Source of the DNA: Bufo bufo
Lineage: Eukaryota; Chordata; Amphibia; Anura; Bufonidae
Assembly (NCBI RefSeq): GCF_905171765.1
Contig: NC_053392.1
Location: 110,070,465 to 110,134,464, forward strand
Direction: 5' to 3'
Length of the DNA stretch: 64,000 nt
The position numbers were made by a program, and so were the translations under genes. Below the pieces are notes generated by a model that worked only from the letters and a program-made list of their open reading frames with translations, was not told the origin of the DNA and ran no database searches. Positions 53,069-63,308 of this stretch are shown in pieces. The stretch's first letter is position 1. Each line of letters opens with the position of its first letter.

Positions 53069-54568
53069 TGGGCGAGCATGCTCTGCTGAACACTATATTG
53101 ACTCTAGCATCGAGAGTGTGATCAGACTGGCCCTGAGCCGCCCAACCCCCAGGAAGACCTGCAGAAGACCAGTGTGTGTAACTGATCAGATCTTAGGGGC
53201 CCCAATGAAAACAAATGATTTACTGCCCCATGTGGTAAAAAACTATTACCAGGGACTCTATATCCACAAGGTAGCACCGCCATCTTTATAGAAAACCGTA
53301 CCAGTACTTCAGACAGTCTATTCGATTATATGTAATGTTATTAACTAGCTATGGGGACTGGGAGATTTCAGTACGTCCCTCAATTTGGCGGGACAGGCAT
53401 CTGGCATCTGTCCACCGCCACAAAACAATCTGGAAGTGCCCCTCCCGAGACCAGGCTCTGGATCCGCCACTGGGTTAGAGCAGAGCTAAACTGATCTGTT
53501 AGCATGTGTTATGTCATCCACCATCAACCTCTCCTTATAATTCCCAAATAAGGTCTATAAGCAGACATGCATCCACTGTCCCTATAATAGATTCAGCTGT
53601 AGTATTGCTTTAGGCAGCCCTAACTCGTCCAAACCTACAGAATACACACATACTGCATTAGTTGCAATTCAACTGTGGACACTAATAATGGCCGGATGAA
53701 TAGCTGAACACTATCTTTTGCTCCATACTAATCTTACTGCTCATAAGATTAGCCCCTATGCTCTATGCGTTTTGCTGCATCTAGGCTCATCAGGAGCAAG
53801 CAAGGTTGTGGCTATTGAGTACAACAAACAAACACAAATTACCGTCCACCTCTAGTAGTGAAGTGGCGACATCTCTGTCGATTGTGTGGCCATGAAGTGG
53901 CCGCCAGATTCACACATATATAAAGGGATAACTTCTCCCTTCCTCCAGATCATACCCATGAAACCAGCCAATCAGAAGGCTGGGGGCGCGGTTGAATCAC
54001 ACTGTTTACTCTCCTAGCGCGCCGCACTTTGTTTCCTCCAGTGGGTGATCGCACACTAAGTTTCACAACACTTTCATGACAGACTGGGATTATTTTGGCG
54101 GTATAGACTCTATGAGGTAATGAAACAGTAACTGACAGAATGAGAACAAAATGAATCTCCTATAACCTGGATCGTATGCTTACTACAGATCCAAAGTATT
54201 TGGTAATGTGTCCTGAAGTCATAAACAATCATTAACTACAGCCATTAAAATACTTGATGCAGCATCGACACACCAATGAACCGCAACCGACTTTTTATTC
54301 CTGAGCAATTGCATTATGTGTAGCTACCCCAGCCCTACGTAAATTAACTGGTGGTGCTGCACCTAAGATCTTATTATGAGACTACAAGCACATTAAATAT
54401 GCCATAAAGAATGGCATCATCAAAAACTCCTATCTTGGTCATCACAATCCATCATGGGTACACTAAATCTCATATCTCAACAGGCTTAAATGCCCATATA
54501 AATACCAATGTGGCTATGCGATGAGATGAGCTGTGACTATCATATCATTGATTAAAATTAAATTGACT
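53069..54568. other. unassigned sequence, no supported gene
   Basis: Starts with the hAT-like end motif at 53063-53095 that cuts the DNMT3 retrocopy. A plus-strand frame to 53291 has no recognisable domain. 53340-53480 contains GGATCCGCCACTGGG-like repeat tail sequence. 53690-53830 resembles a repeat with the text CATCTAGGCTCATCAGGAGC. I find no splice-supported exon. Confidence 0.4.
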
Positions 54569-55480
54569 TGTAGTGTACGGGGACTGTAATACCCGTCACT
54601 ACCAAAGTGTCACTTGGTGTGCTGTTGTCCCTCCTTAGTTATGGAGAAGTTGGTATATGTCAGTTTTATAAAATGTCATGTAATGCAATGCTGTGTGTTT
54701 CCCTGTTACTGTGAAACTTGCATGTACAGGCCTGCTAGGGGTGTCATTCCAGCTTCTAGTCACTAGAGGGAGCTAGAGAGCCCTAGTTTATATAAGGCCC
54801 AGTCAGGGAAGTAGAAGGCAGACGGGGTCTAGTGTCTGTAATCTACAGTTGGAGATTAGACAATGTCTGAGACAAGTCCAGGCCTGAAGCCTGCTGTCCA
54901 GGAGAAGATTCCCTCCTGAATTCCCATATGCAGAAACAGGAATATGTTAGATCAAGAACCTGAGGAAGTTTCCAGCAGCTGAGAGAGACAGAGGCAAAGA
55001 TCAGGAAAGCCAGAGGTACTCAGAAAGACAGAGGAGGTACTTTCATAAAGCTATAGCCAAGGATATAAAGCCAGAACTAGGTTAATGGGCCTTGGTGAAG
55101 AAATGCTATATTCCAGGATCAGACAGAAATAGAGTGCTAGCTCCTGTGCTGCAAGTCCTGTGTTCAACACTCTGTAATTACCCTGCTGTAACTGAATTGC
55201 CTGCATTGACCGAATTGCAAAATCAACTGTATGCTAAGGAACTGCATTTCCATTATTGTCTCTGCTTGGAAAACTACTAAAGTTGGAGTTCTGTTTTAAT
55301 ACTACGTTTCCTCAATTTATTCCTGCATCCGCAAACGGCGTGCCACCGTTTACTTGGCACTGGCGTCACGAACTATTTCTACCTATACCTGCCCTTGCAG
55401 AGAGTCAGCTGTACCAGGTTAGTGTATATTGCACTACATCACCCAGAAACACCTATTGCACACAACTTGAGTACGCTGCA
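54569..55480 (+). repeat. 5' LTR of the cold-shock element
   Basis: 912 bp. Candidate TATA box TTTATATAAGG near 54787. It contains ACTGGCGTCACGAACTATT near 55363, which resembles the primer-binding region just downstream of the LTR. No clear AATAAA. Confidence 0.92.
54787..54797 (+). promoter_or_regulatory. candidate LTR TATA box
   Basis: TTTATATAAGG about 220 bp into the LTR, repeated at the same place in the 3' LTR (58365). It fixes the transcription direction as plus, the same as the gene. Confidence 0.6.
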
Positions 55481-55765
55481 CCTCTCTTTTGGCGTCACGA
55501 ACAGGATACGCACGCTTTCTAGTGCAAGAAGCGTGAACTTTGTGCCTTATACAGTTGCCCTGTGACCAAAGTGACAAATTGCCTGTTTATTGCAAGTGGA
55601 CTTTGTGGACTGAAAATCATACCCAAAGTGTACCAAAAAACTCTAAAAAGCGCTGTGCAGTGTTGCGCTGCACAGAGGAAGAAAACCGCCGCATTGGAAT
55701 GTGGTTTTGTGGACTTTTTACAATCCTGCTTGCTGTCAGTGAATAGACAGCGTTTATACCCAAAG

Positions 55766-57361
55766 ATGGCTGCCGGGCTTGCTGAATTTACTGCTGCGTC
55801 ACCTTCATCCCGAAAAGGCGGGAAAAATTGGCGCCTTTCTGAGGAAAAAGCGGGAAGAAGGTCAAGGTCAGGCGCCACGGCTTATCTGGATATTTGCGTG
55901 TCTGCCAGCATGGACACCGCCTTCCATATACTGGAATACCTGGGGGGCGGCCTCCCAGTGCAGTGGGAGGAGCTGGCTACTCTAATTGACGCTACCCTAT
56001 CGCTCTCCTTGGAAGGATCGAGCATGTTGGATAGTGAGCAGAGTGTTGCTGCAGCGTCCGCACCTGAAATTGCAAAGATGACTGATATCGGTGTAGAGCC
56101 AGAAGAGGCTCCACCGGCCTACTCTCCGGGACCGGAGCAACCCGCCTGCCGCCCAAGGGAGAAAGAACCCGAGCCCTGCTATGGCTCGTGGAGGGACTTT
56201 TTCCAGCCATCTTTCAAATGGTCCTCCCTGATGGCGGAGATCCGGGAGGCCGCTATAAAGCGGAATACAAAGACTAAAATCCTCTATGAAGAACTAACTA
56301 AGACAATGCATGAGAAGCATACGCACACCCAACCCCGCCTGGAAAGGAGAAAGGGAGTGGTGCTGTCATTTGACAAATCCCGTGGCTACGGGTTTATCCA
56401 GGACTATCTAACTGGCAGAGACCTCTATGTGAATCGAAGGTCTGTCAAAAGAGACTACCTCCCTTCGTACCAGCACAGCCTCCGCGAGGGAGAGGAAGTG
56501 GAGTACACCCCTGCCGAGAGCCTACGAGGCCCTTATGCAACTGCCGTGACCCGTCCCAAGCGAGCTCCTGAGGACTGGGAGGCAGAAGAAGGAGAAGACT
56601 ACTCTGGCTGCGAGCGGGAACCGGAACGCTCTCCAGAGCCGGCCCATCACGCCTTTCAGGAGCGGAGCTCCTTCATTGGGCCCAATGTCTTCTGGCAGCC
56701 AACCGTGTTGGAGAAATGGGTGAGCCCCTATCCTTCCCCCGAGCTGCCTCGTCGGGAGAAGACCATATCAGAGCTGGAACAGTTAAAAGGACTTAGTGCT
56801 ACCTTTGAAAACATCCGGACGGGTCGGAGACCAGACGCATCGCCAGAACCTGCAGAGGCCGAGTCCGCACCATCGGTGGCTGTACCTGCGCCGGCGGCGC
56901 CAGCAGATGACAGCGACTCCGACACAGAGAGCATCGGTGAGCAGATCGTCCGGCTGGAGGAGAAGTTGCGGGAGTTACGCAAGATACACACCGCCAGGAT
57001 CCGGACACCGCCAAGGAAGGATGAGGTAAGGGTGCCTGTCACCACCCGTAGACCACCTTCTGTTGCCACCGCTCCGTCAGTGCCCCAGACCGGACCCGCG
57101 ATTGCCGTAAACTGCTGCACCCAGAGCACCGGACCGCTTGCTGCGGCGGTGCCAAGCGCGTTACACCCTGCAGTGATCATGTCAGGACCGGCAAGGTCCA
57201 CCAGAGGGTTCACCCCTAGGCCTATGGGGCCAATACCTATTAGGGGCCCCTTTACCCTACAGCTGCCCCCTGACACTGTTATGTGGGCACACCCTCCTGT
57301 AGAAGAATACTACAGACGATACCTGCCAGCGGAGCCAAGTGGTTATGATATGCCCCTGTAA
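55766..57361 (+). CDS. cold-shock-domain protein of the LTR element (Gag-like role proposed)
   Basis: The frame is open from before 55562 to 57361. The first ATG in it with a good context (CCAAAGATGG) is 55766, giving 531 residues; another ATG at 55910 is possible. Positions from 55766: residues 48-80 are a hydrophobic/acidic helix-like stretch, and 116-119 are PPAY, a PPxY motif like retroviral late domains. Residues 160-190 are basic and helical. Residues about 196-264 are a cold shock domain, with an RNP1-like SRGYGFIQ and an RNP2-like RDLYVNRRSV; spacing and the inserted loop before the last strands resemble Y-box proteins more than bacterial CspA. An acidic region follows, then a coiled coil near 385-410 (IVRLEEKLRELRKI) and a proline-rich tail. 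There is no CCHC knuckle and no protease or polymerase motif. Inference: the domain binds the element's RNA, replacing the nucleocapsid. A domesticated host-derived function is the alternative. Confidence 0.85.
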   Translation: MAAGLAEFTAASPSSRKGGKNWRLSEEKAGRRSRSGATAYLDICVSASMDTAFHILEYLGGGLPVQWEELATLIDATLSLSLEGSSMLDSEQSVAAASAPEIAKMTDIGVEPEEAPPAYSPGPEQPACRPREKEPEPCYGSWRDFFQPSFKWSSLMAEIREAAIKRNTKTKILYEELTKTMHEKHTHTQPRLERRKGVVLSFDKSRGYGFIQDYLTGRDLYVNRRSVKRDYLPSYQHSLREGEEVEYTPAESLRGPYATAVTRPKRAPEDWEAEEGEDYSGCEREPERSPEPAHHAFQERSSFIGPNVFWQPTVLEKWVSPYPSPELPRREKTISELEQLKGLSATFENIRTGRRPDASPEPAEAESAPSVAVPAPAAPADDSDSDTESIGEQIVRLEEKLRELRKIHTARIRTPPRKDEVRVPVTTRRPPSVATAPSVPQTGPAIAVNCCTQSTGPLAAAVPSALHPAVIMSGPARSTRGFTPRPMGPIPIRGPFTLQLPPDTVMWAHPPVEEYYRRYLPAEPSGYDMPL

Positions 57362-58146
57362 TCAGCCTGCTTGGCCTTTGATTTATTTCACTGCAGAAGT
57401 TTGATGTTAACCCTTCCAGGACAGGAGTCCTACGTTTCTGGTCCTTTGTTGCGGCTGCCAGTTTGTCCACGGCTCAGTGGTAGGTGTTGACCACTGAAAT
57501 CACAAAGTCAGCAAGGCCACGTTTGTTTCCAGGATCTCCTGCCTGCTTTTGTACCCCACACCAAGTTGTGCCTGTTCCTTTAGTTGCACCTTTTACCCTT
57601 CACCCCCTTTTCAGGTTGATCAGGGGTATTACAGCACTTGTTTTTGCTGTCCTTTTATTTTGCAACTTCATACTAAGGAACCGTGCCCGGAGACAGACTC
57701 AAAAGGACCTGAGCCTCTGAGATTCTTATTCTTTTAAAAGTAATGTGCCCAGAGATGGACTCCACTGCATGAGAGCCTCTGTGATTTAATAAGAAATAAC
57801 CTGGGTACGGACTCATGTTTGTTCTTTGAGCCTCCAAGAACTTTTATACTGTTTTATCCATTTTGCTGTTCTATCATGGACTTATTCATTGTCATGGACT
57901 ATCCTGGTTATAATGTTACGCTGTGCCAGGTCAGCGCCCCCGTTCCATTCATTATCCTGAGAGAAGAGAACGACGCCCCTTGTCACTACCCTTCACTTTT
58001 GCCAATTGGACCTGATGTAAATGTAAATGCAGATGAATTACATGTATGTATGCCTGCATGTCTCTTTTTTCTGTTTCAGGTAGAGATTCCAGTTGGGCGA
58101 CCCATGATGGAGTACGAGGTCGTACTCAGCTTAAAGCAGTGGGGTA
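57362..58146 (+). other. 3' untranslated/internal region of the cold-shock element
   Basis: No supported gene. A 110-codon frame (57819-58151) starts at ATG 57898 at best and shows no domain. A strong acceptor-like sequence (CTCTTTTTTCTGTTTCAG) ends at 58080, so a spliced subgenomic RNA is conceivable, but no matching donor stands out. Confidence 0.45.
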
Positions 58147-59058
58147 TGTAGTGTACGGGGACTGTAATACCCGTCACTACCAAAGTGTCACTTGGTGTGC
58201 TGTTGTCCCTCCTTAGTTATGCAGAAGTTGGTATATGTCAGTTTTATAAAATGTCATGTAATGCAATGCTGTGTGTTTCCCTGTTACTGTGAAACTTGCA
58301 TGTACAGGCCTGCTAGGGGTGTCATTCCAGCTTCTAGTCACTAGAGGGAGCTAGAGAGCCCTAGTTTATATAAGGCCCAGTCAGGGAAGTAGAAGGCAGA
58401 CGGAGTCTAGTGTCTGTAATCTACAGTTGGAGATTAGACAATGTCTGAGACAAGTCCAGGCCTGAAGCCTGCTGTCCAGGAGAAGATTCCCTCCTGAATT
58501 CCCATATGCAGAAACAGGAATATGTTAGATCAAGAACCTGAGGAAGTTTCCAGCAGCTGAGAGAGACAGAGGCAAAGATCAGGAAAGCCAGAGGTACTCA
58601 GAAAGACAGAGGAGGTACTTTCATAAAGCTATAGCCAAGGATATAAAGCAAGAACTAGGTTAATGGGCCTTGGTGAAGAAATGCTATATTCCAGGATCAG
58701 ACAGAAATAGAGTGCTAGCTCCTGTGCTGCAAGTCCTGTGTTCAACACTCTGTAATTACCCTGCTGTAACTGAATTGCCTGCATCGACCGAATTGCAAAA
58801 TCAACTGTATGCTAAGGAACTGCATTTCCATTATTGTCTCTGCTTGGAAAACTACTAAAGTTGGAGTTCTGTTTTAATACTACGTTTCCTCAATTTATTC
58901 CTGCATCCGCAAACGGCGTGCCACCGTTTACTTGGCATTGGCGTCACAAACTATTTCTACCTATACCTGCCCTTGCAGAGAGTCAGCTGTACCAGGTTAG
59001 TGTATATTGCACTACATCACCCAGAAACACCTATTGCACACAACTTGAGTACGCTGCA
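58147..59058 (+). repeat. 3' LTR of the cold-shock element
   Basis: 912 bp, complete, 6 differences from the 5' LTR. Followed by the GACT duplication. Confidence 0.92.
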
Positions 59059-59584
59059 GACTTATCAAAGGAAGGGAATATAAATGGCCATGTATGATAC
59101 AATAATGACCGCTCTATCTTCAATTACCAATAGACCCAACTAGTGTTGATTGAGCATGCTCGGCCGAACACCAGTTCGGCTCAAGCATAGCGATGCTCAG
59201 CACATTGCGGTTTAGTCGAATACTGCGTGTGCTCGAGAGCGATGCTCGAGTCTGCACGTTTGTTGGCTGCTATGCAGCCATTAAACGTGTGGGAAGTACT
59301 GGCACTCACTGTAATGCCCTAGCCATGTTGGTTACTGGCATTACAGTGATTGGCTGGCCGTAACGCGTCATCGGGTGTTATATAGCACCCGATGACACGT
59401 GGTTCGGCTCAGTTTTAGTCAGGGAGAGCTGCAGCAGAAGGACAGATAGTGTAGGGACTGGAATTTTTTATATTTTTTTCAGGCAGGGTTTACTGTTGAA
59501 AGGTGTTAGAGACCCAAAGTCCTTTTAAGGACTATTGTTTTATCTGGCTGCAATATATATTATTAGCGCAACCTGCACTAAATT

Positions 59585-60065
59585 GCATGCAATTGTTTGG
59601 CAGCTGATGACAGTGACACAACCTCTGCTATATCTGTTGTGTTACATTTGCGCATCCTAAATATTTGTGACATTCAGCACAAGTGTTTGGCCGCTGCTGA
59701 CAGCGACATTACCTGAGCTACATCTCCTGTATAATGTTTGTGCATTGTAAATATCATTGACATTCAGTGGGTTTTTTTTGCCGCTGGTGACAGCGCCATT
59801 AACTGCGCTATATCTCCTGTATAACGTTTGCACATCCTAAATATCTGTGACATTCAGTGTAATTTTTTTCTTAGCCGCTGGTGACAGCGACAGTACCTGT
59901 GCTAAATCTCCTGTATAACGTTTGCGCATCATAAATATCAGTGAAATTTAGTGTAATTTGTTCGGCGCTGGTGACTGCAACATTACCTGCGCTACATCTC
60001 CTGTATTACGTTTGCGCATCCAAAATTTCTGCAACATTCAGTGTAATTTATTTGAGCATACACTT
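59585..60065 (+). repeat. ~100-bp subterminal tandem array
   Basis: Five diverged units with GCTGGTGACAGCGACATTACC, CATCTCCTGTATAACGTTTG and GACATTCAGTGTAATTT. Located between the left end and the transposase start. Confidence 0.85.
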
Positions 60066-60149
60066 ACAAAACCTGCGCTACTGTACATGTGACATACTTG
60101 CAAGCATATATATCATTTAAACACACTTATCCACTATACCTAGCTTCAT

Positions 60150-63100
60150 GTCCCAGTTTGCAGGGCGGCGCAGGACACTACTCTCGAAGTCAGACCAGTG
60201 CGAGCAGGTGGTCGGTTAGATTGCAGCAGATAATGCTTCTAGTCGGTTAAGCACAACCCTGTCTTCCACAAAGTCCAGTCTCAGTAGCCAAAAGTCTGGT
60301 CAACATAATCCTCACTCTGATACTCCTTCCTCCCACCATGGAGAGTCTTGGCAAACAAGTGAACCCACACTCAGATATTACGAGGAGCTCTTTTCAGCAC
60401 CTTTCCTTGATTTGGGCCTCTCGCCAAGGCCGCTTGAAGAAGGACATGAGAACTTGTGCACTGATTTCCAAACTCTTGAGCATCCACAGTCAGAAGAAGA
60501 TGACGGTGGGGAACGGCAATTAGTGTTTCACAAGGTGGATGATGATGATGAGACACAGTTATCAATAAGTCAACGGCAATTAGTGTCTCAAGAGGTTGAT
60601 GATGAGGATGAGACGCAGTTGTCAAAAAGTGAGGTTCTTGTTAGATCAACAAAACAGTAGGATGACCAGAGTGAGGAAGTGGAAGAGGAGTTGGTGGACG
60701 CTAAAATCACTGACCTGGGAAGGTGGCAAGCCGAGCAGTACAGAGGGGGAAGGATCCGCAGCACCGCAACAGGCTGGAAGAGGCAGTGGGGTGGAAAAAG
60801 GGAAAAGGCGGGCCACACCAAACAGGCCCGCAACTGTTCCCCGGAGCACCCCCTTGCAGAAATCTCCCTTGCCAAGGGGTTCAGCAGTCTTGCGCTTTTT
60901 TGAGGAAAGTGCGTGTGATAAAAGAATTGTCATTTGCATCCTGTGCCGTTCGAAAATGAGCAGCGGTGTGAAGACTAGCAACCTCTCCACCACCAGCATG
61001 ATCCGCCACATGGCATAAAAGCACCCTAATAGGTGGGCTGAACGCCTGGGTCCACAATTAGTGTCTGAGGGTCACACCACTGCCTCCTCTTCCCATGTGT
61101 TACATGCTGGCCAATCCCCTGTCCAAGATGCAGGCCCGAATGCCTCCCGCCCTGCACCTGGACATTCACAAGCACCATCAGCTAGCACATCCACTTCTGT
61201 GTCCCAGCGCAGTGTACAGATGTCCATACCCCAGGCCTTTGAACGAAAGCGCAAATACCCAGCCACCTACCCACAGGCTATAGCACTAAATTTGCACCTT
61301 TCCAAATTGCTGACCCTGGACATTTTGCCATTTAGGCTTGTGGAAACTGAGGCTTTCCACAGCCTGATGGCTTGGGCAGGCCCTCGTTACTCAGTCCCCA
61401 GCCCCTACTTTTTTCTCGATGTGCCATCTCCGCCTTACACCAGCATGTGTCCGTAACATCACCCGTGCCCTGACCAACGCAGTTATTGGGAAGGTCCACA
61501 TAACGACTGACACATGGACAAGTGCTTTTGGCCAAGAACGCTACATTTCCCTGATGGAGGCCGGGAGCGAGTCGTACCCTGGGATGGCACAGGTGCTACT
61601 GACGCCAAGGATTGCGGGCCCTACTTCTATCAGGATTTCCGCCGCCACCTACATTAGTGGCTGCAACCCCCCCTTCTCCTCCTCCAATTCCTCCTCCACT
61701 TCCACCTCAGAATTCTCATCTTGCAGCACCAGTCAGCCATCAGTCAGTAGCTGGAAGCATTGTAGCACTGCAGTGGTGAAGCGGCAACAGGCCGTGCTGA
61801 AACTAATTTTCTTAGGTGACAAACAGCACACCACGCATAGCTGTGGCAGGCTATAAGGGACCAGACCGAGCTGTGACTCTCACCACTCAGCCTACAACCA
61901 GGCATGGTTGTGTCTGATAATGGACGTTACTTGGTGGTGGATTTGGAGCTTGGCAAGCTCACACACATACAACACGTAGCCCACGTGTTCAACTTAGTGG
62001 TTAAGCAGTTTCTCAAAACCTTCCCCAATTTGCCTGAGCTACTGGTTAAGGTGCGCTGTGTGTTTGCCCATTTCCGAAAGTCATCTATAGCTGCCGTCGG
62101 TCTGGCAACACTGCAGCAGCTCTTGCAACTGCCAGCTCACCGACTGTTGTGCGACATGAGAATGCGCTGGAACTCCACATTCCACATGTTGGTCAGGCTT
62201 TGTGAGCAGCAGAGGGCAGTAGTGGAATACCAGCTGCAACATGGTCGTCGCCTTTCCAGTCAGCTTCAGCTCTTCACAATCACAAGCGACGAGTGGGCAT
62301 GGATGTCTGACCTCTGTGAGGTTATACGCAACTTTGAGGAATCACAATGAAGGCGGACGCTTTGCAGTTGGAAGAGGTGGAAATGGGGGAAGACAGTACA
62401 CAGAGTGATAGCCAGACCACCCTCAGTTCGTCTTCTCAGCACGAATTGGATGATGATGATGAGGAAGAGGAGGAGCAGGAGACTGTTGCCTCCTCAACAG
62501 AGGGTAGTACCAATAGCAGGTTTATTCCATCTGTTCAGCGTGAATGGGTCGTGATGAGGACAGCAAAGTCTTGTCTGTTGGAACTCTGGAACACATGGCT
62601 TTTATGTTATGCTGCCTTTCCCGTGACCTTCGCATTATACGCATTTTGGCCAACACCGAGAACTGGTTGTTCACCCTTCTCGACCACCGCTAAAAAGAGA
62701 ACTTCTGATCTCTCAATCCTGTAGTGGAGAGGACTAGCAAAATGGTGCAATACCAGAAGGTCCTTGTGGAAGACTTGCTCCAAAAATTTCCAGCTGACTA
62801 CGCTGGCGGCAGGGTACGTAGTTCCTTGGGCAACCGAGGAGGGGAGACAAGGGGAACACACAGCAGTTCAAACAGAGGCAGGGCAACACTCTCCAACGCC
62901 TGTGACACTTTCATGACACCCCACCAGCACCCTCACCCTGATGCGCTGCCTAGTGTCACAAGTAAGGAAAAGTTTTGGAAAATGGTGAAGGATTACGTAG
63001 CAGACCGTGTCAGCGTCCTCAGTGATCCCTATGTGCCTTACAACTATTGGGTGTCCAAGCTGGACACGTGGCATGAACTTGCCTTGGAGGTGCTGGCCTT

Positions 63101-63308
63101 CCCTGTTGACAGCGTTTTGTCAGAGCGGGTATTTAGTGCTGCTGGGGGCATAATAATTGATAAGCGCATCCACCTGTCAACTAAAAATACTGACAGGTTG
63201 ACTCTTATCAAAATGACCAAGGCCTGGATTGCCCCTGACTTCTCTACTCCACAGAGGAAAGCGGCTGAACATAAAGGCACTTTAAATGTGGCTTTTATGG
63301 TGTATTGA
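60150..63308 (+). pseudogene. hAT transposase with BED zinc finger, multiply disrupted
   Basis: Starts at ATG 60150 (MSQFAGRRRTLL). It has stops at 60219-60221 (TAG where the 42.4-kb fragment has tryptophan) and 60658-60660, both in the original frame. The BED finger follows near 60890-61020 (ICILCRSKM ... IRHMA, then a TAA before KHP). Then come FERKRKYPATYP, the first-aspartate block VHITTDTWTSAFG (61490-61530), the second in VVSDNGRYLVVDL (61904-61945) and DMRMRWNSTFHMLVRLCEQQ (62155-62205). The C-terminal dimerisation region reads WHELALEVLAFPVDSVLSERVFSAAGGIIIDKR (63070-63170). Frames change near 61425, 61855, 62345 and 62700. It shares architecture with element 1 but is a different subfamily, with a shorter N-terminus. 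Confidence 0.88.

Larger units (their letters stand above)
54569..59058 (+). mobile_element. young non-autonomous LTR retrotransposon carrying a cold-shock-domain gene
   Basis: Two 912-bp LTRs (54569-55480 and 58147-59058), both starting TGTAGTGTACGG and ending TACGCTGCA, flank 2666 bp. The 4-bp duplication GACT is at 54565-54568 and 59059-59062. By direct reading the LTRs differ at 6 positions (about 99.3% identity), so insertion is recent. A candidate primer-binding region TGGCGTCACGAACAGG starts about ten bases after the 5' LTR; a weak purine tract (GCAGTGGGGTA) precedes the 3' LTR. There is one gene and no protease, reverse transcriptase, RNase H or integrase. Mobilisation must have used enzymes from another element. 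Confidence 0.93.

Noticed and set aside
55562..55765. N-terminal extension of the cold-shock gene from 55562
   Set aside because: The codon at 55562 is GTG, not ATG. The first ATG with good context is 55766, so I annotate from there and treat the upstream as untranslated open frame.
56728..57276. 182-codon antisense frame over the cold-shock gene
   Set aside because: Shadow of the GC-rich, intact sense gene; no recognisable domain.
57819..58151. Possible envelope or accessory gene of the cold-shock element
   Set aside because: No start in good context, no signal peptide plus transmembrane pattern of an envelope, and the frame ends only inside the 3' LTR. Kept only as a possible spliced exon.
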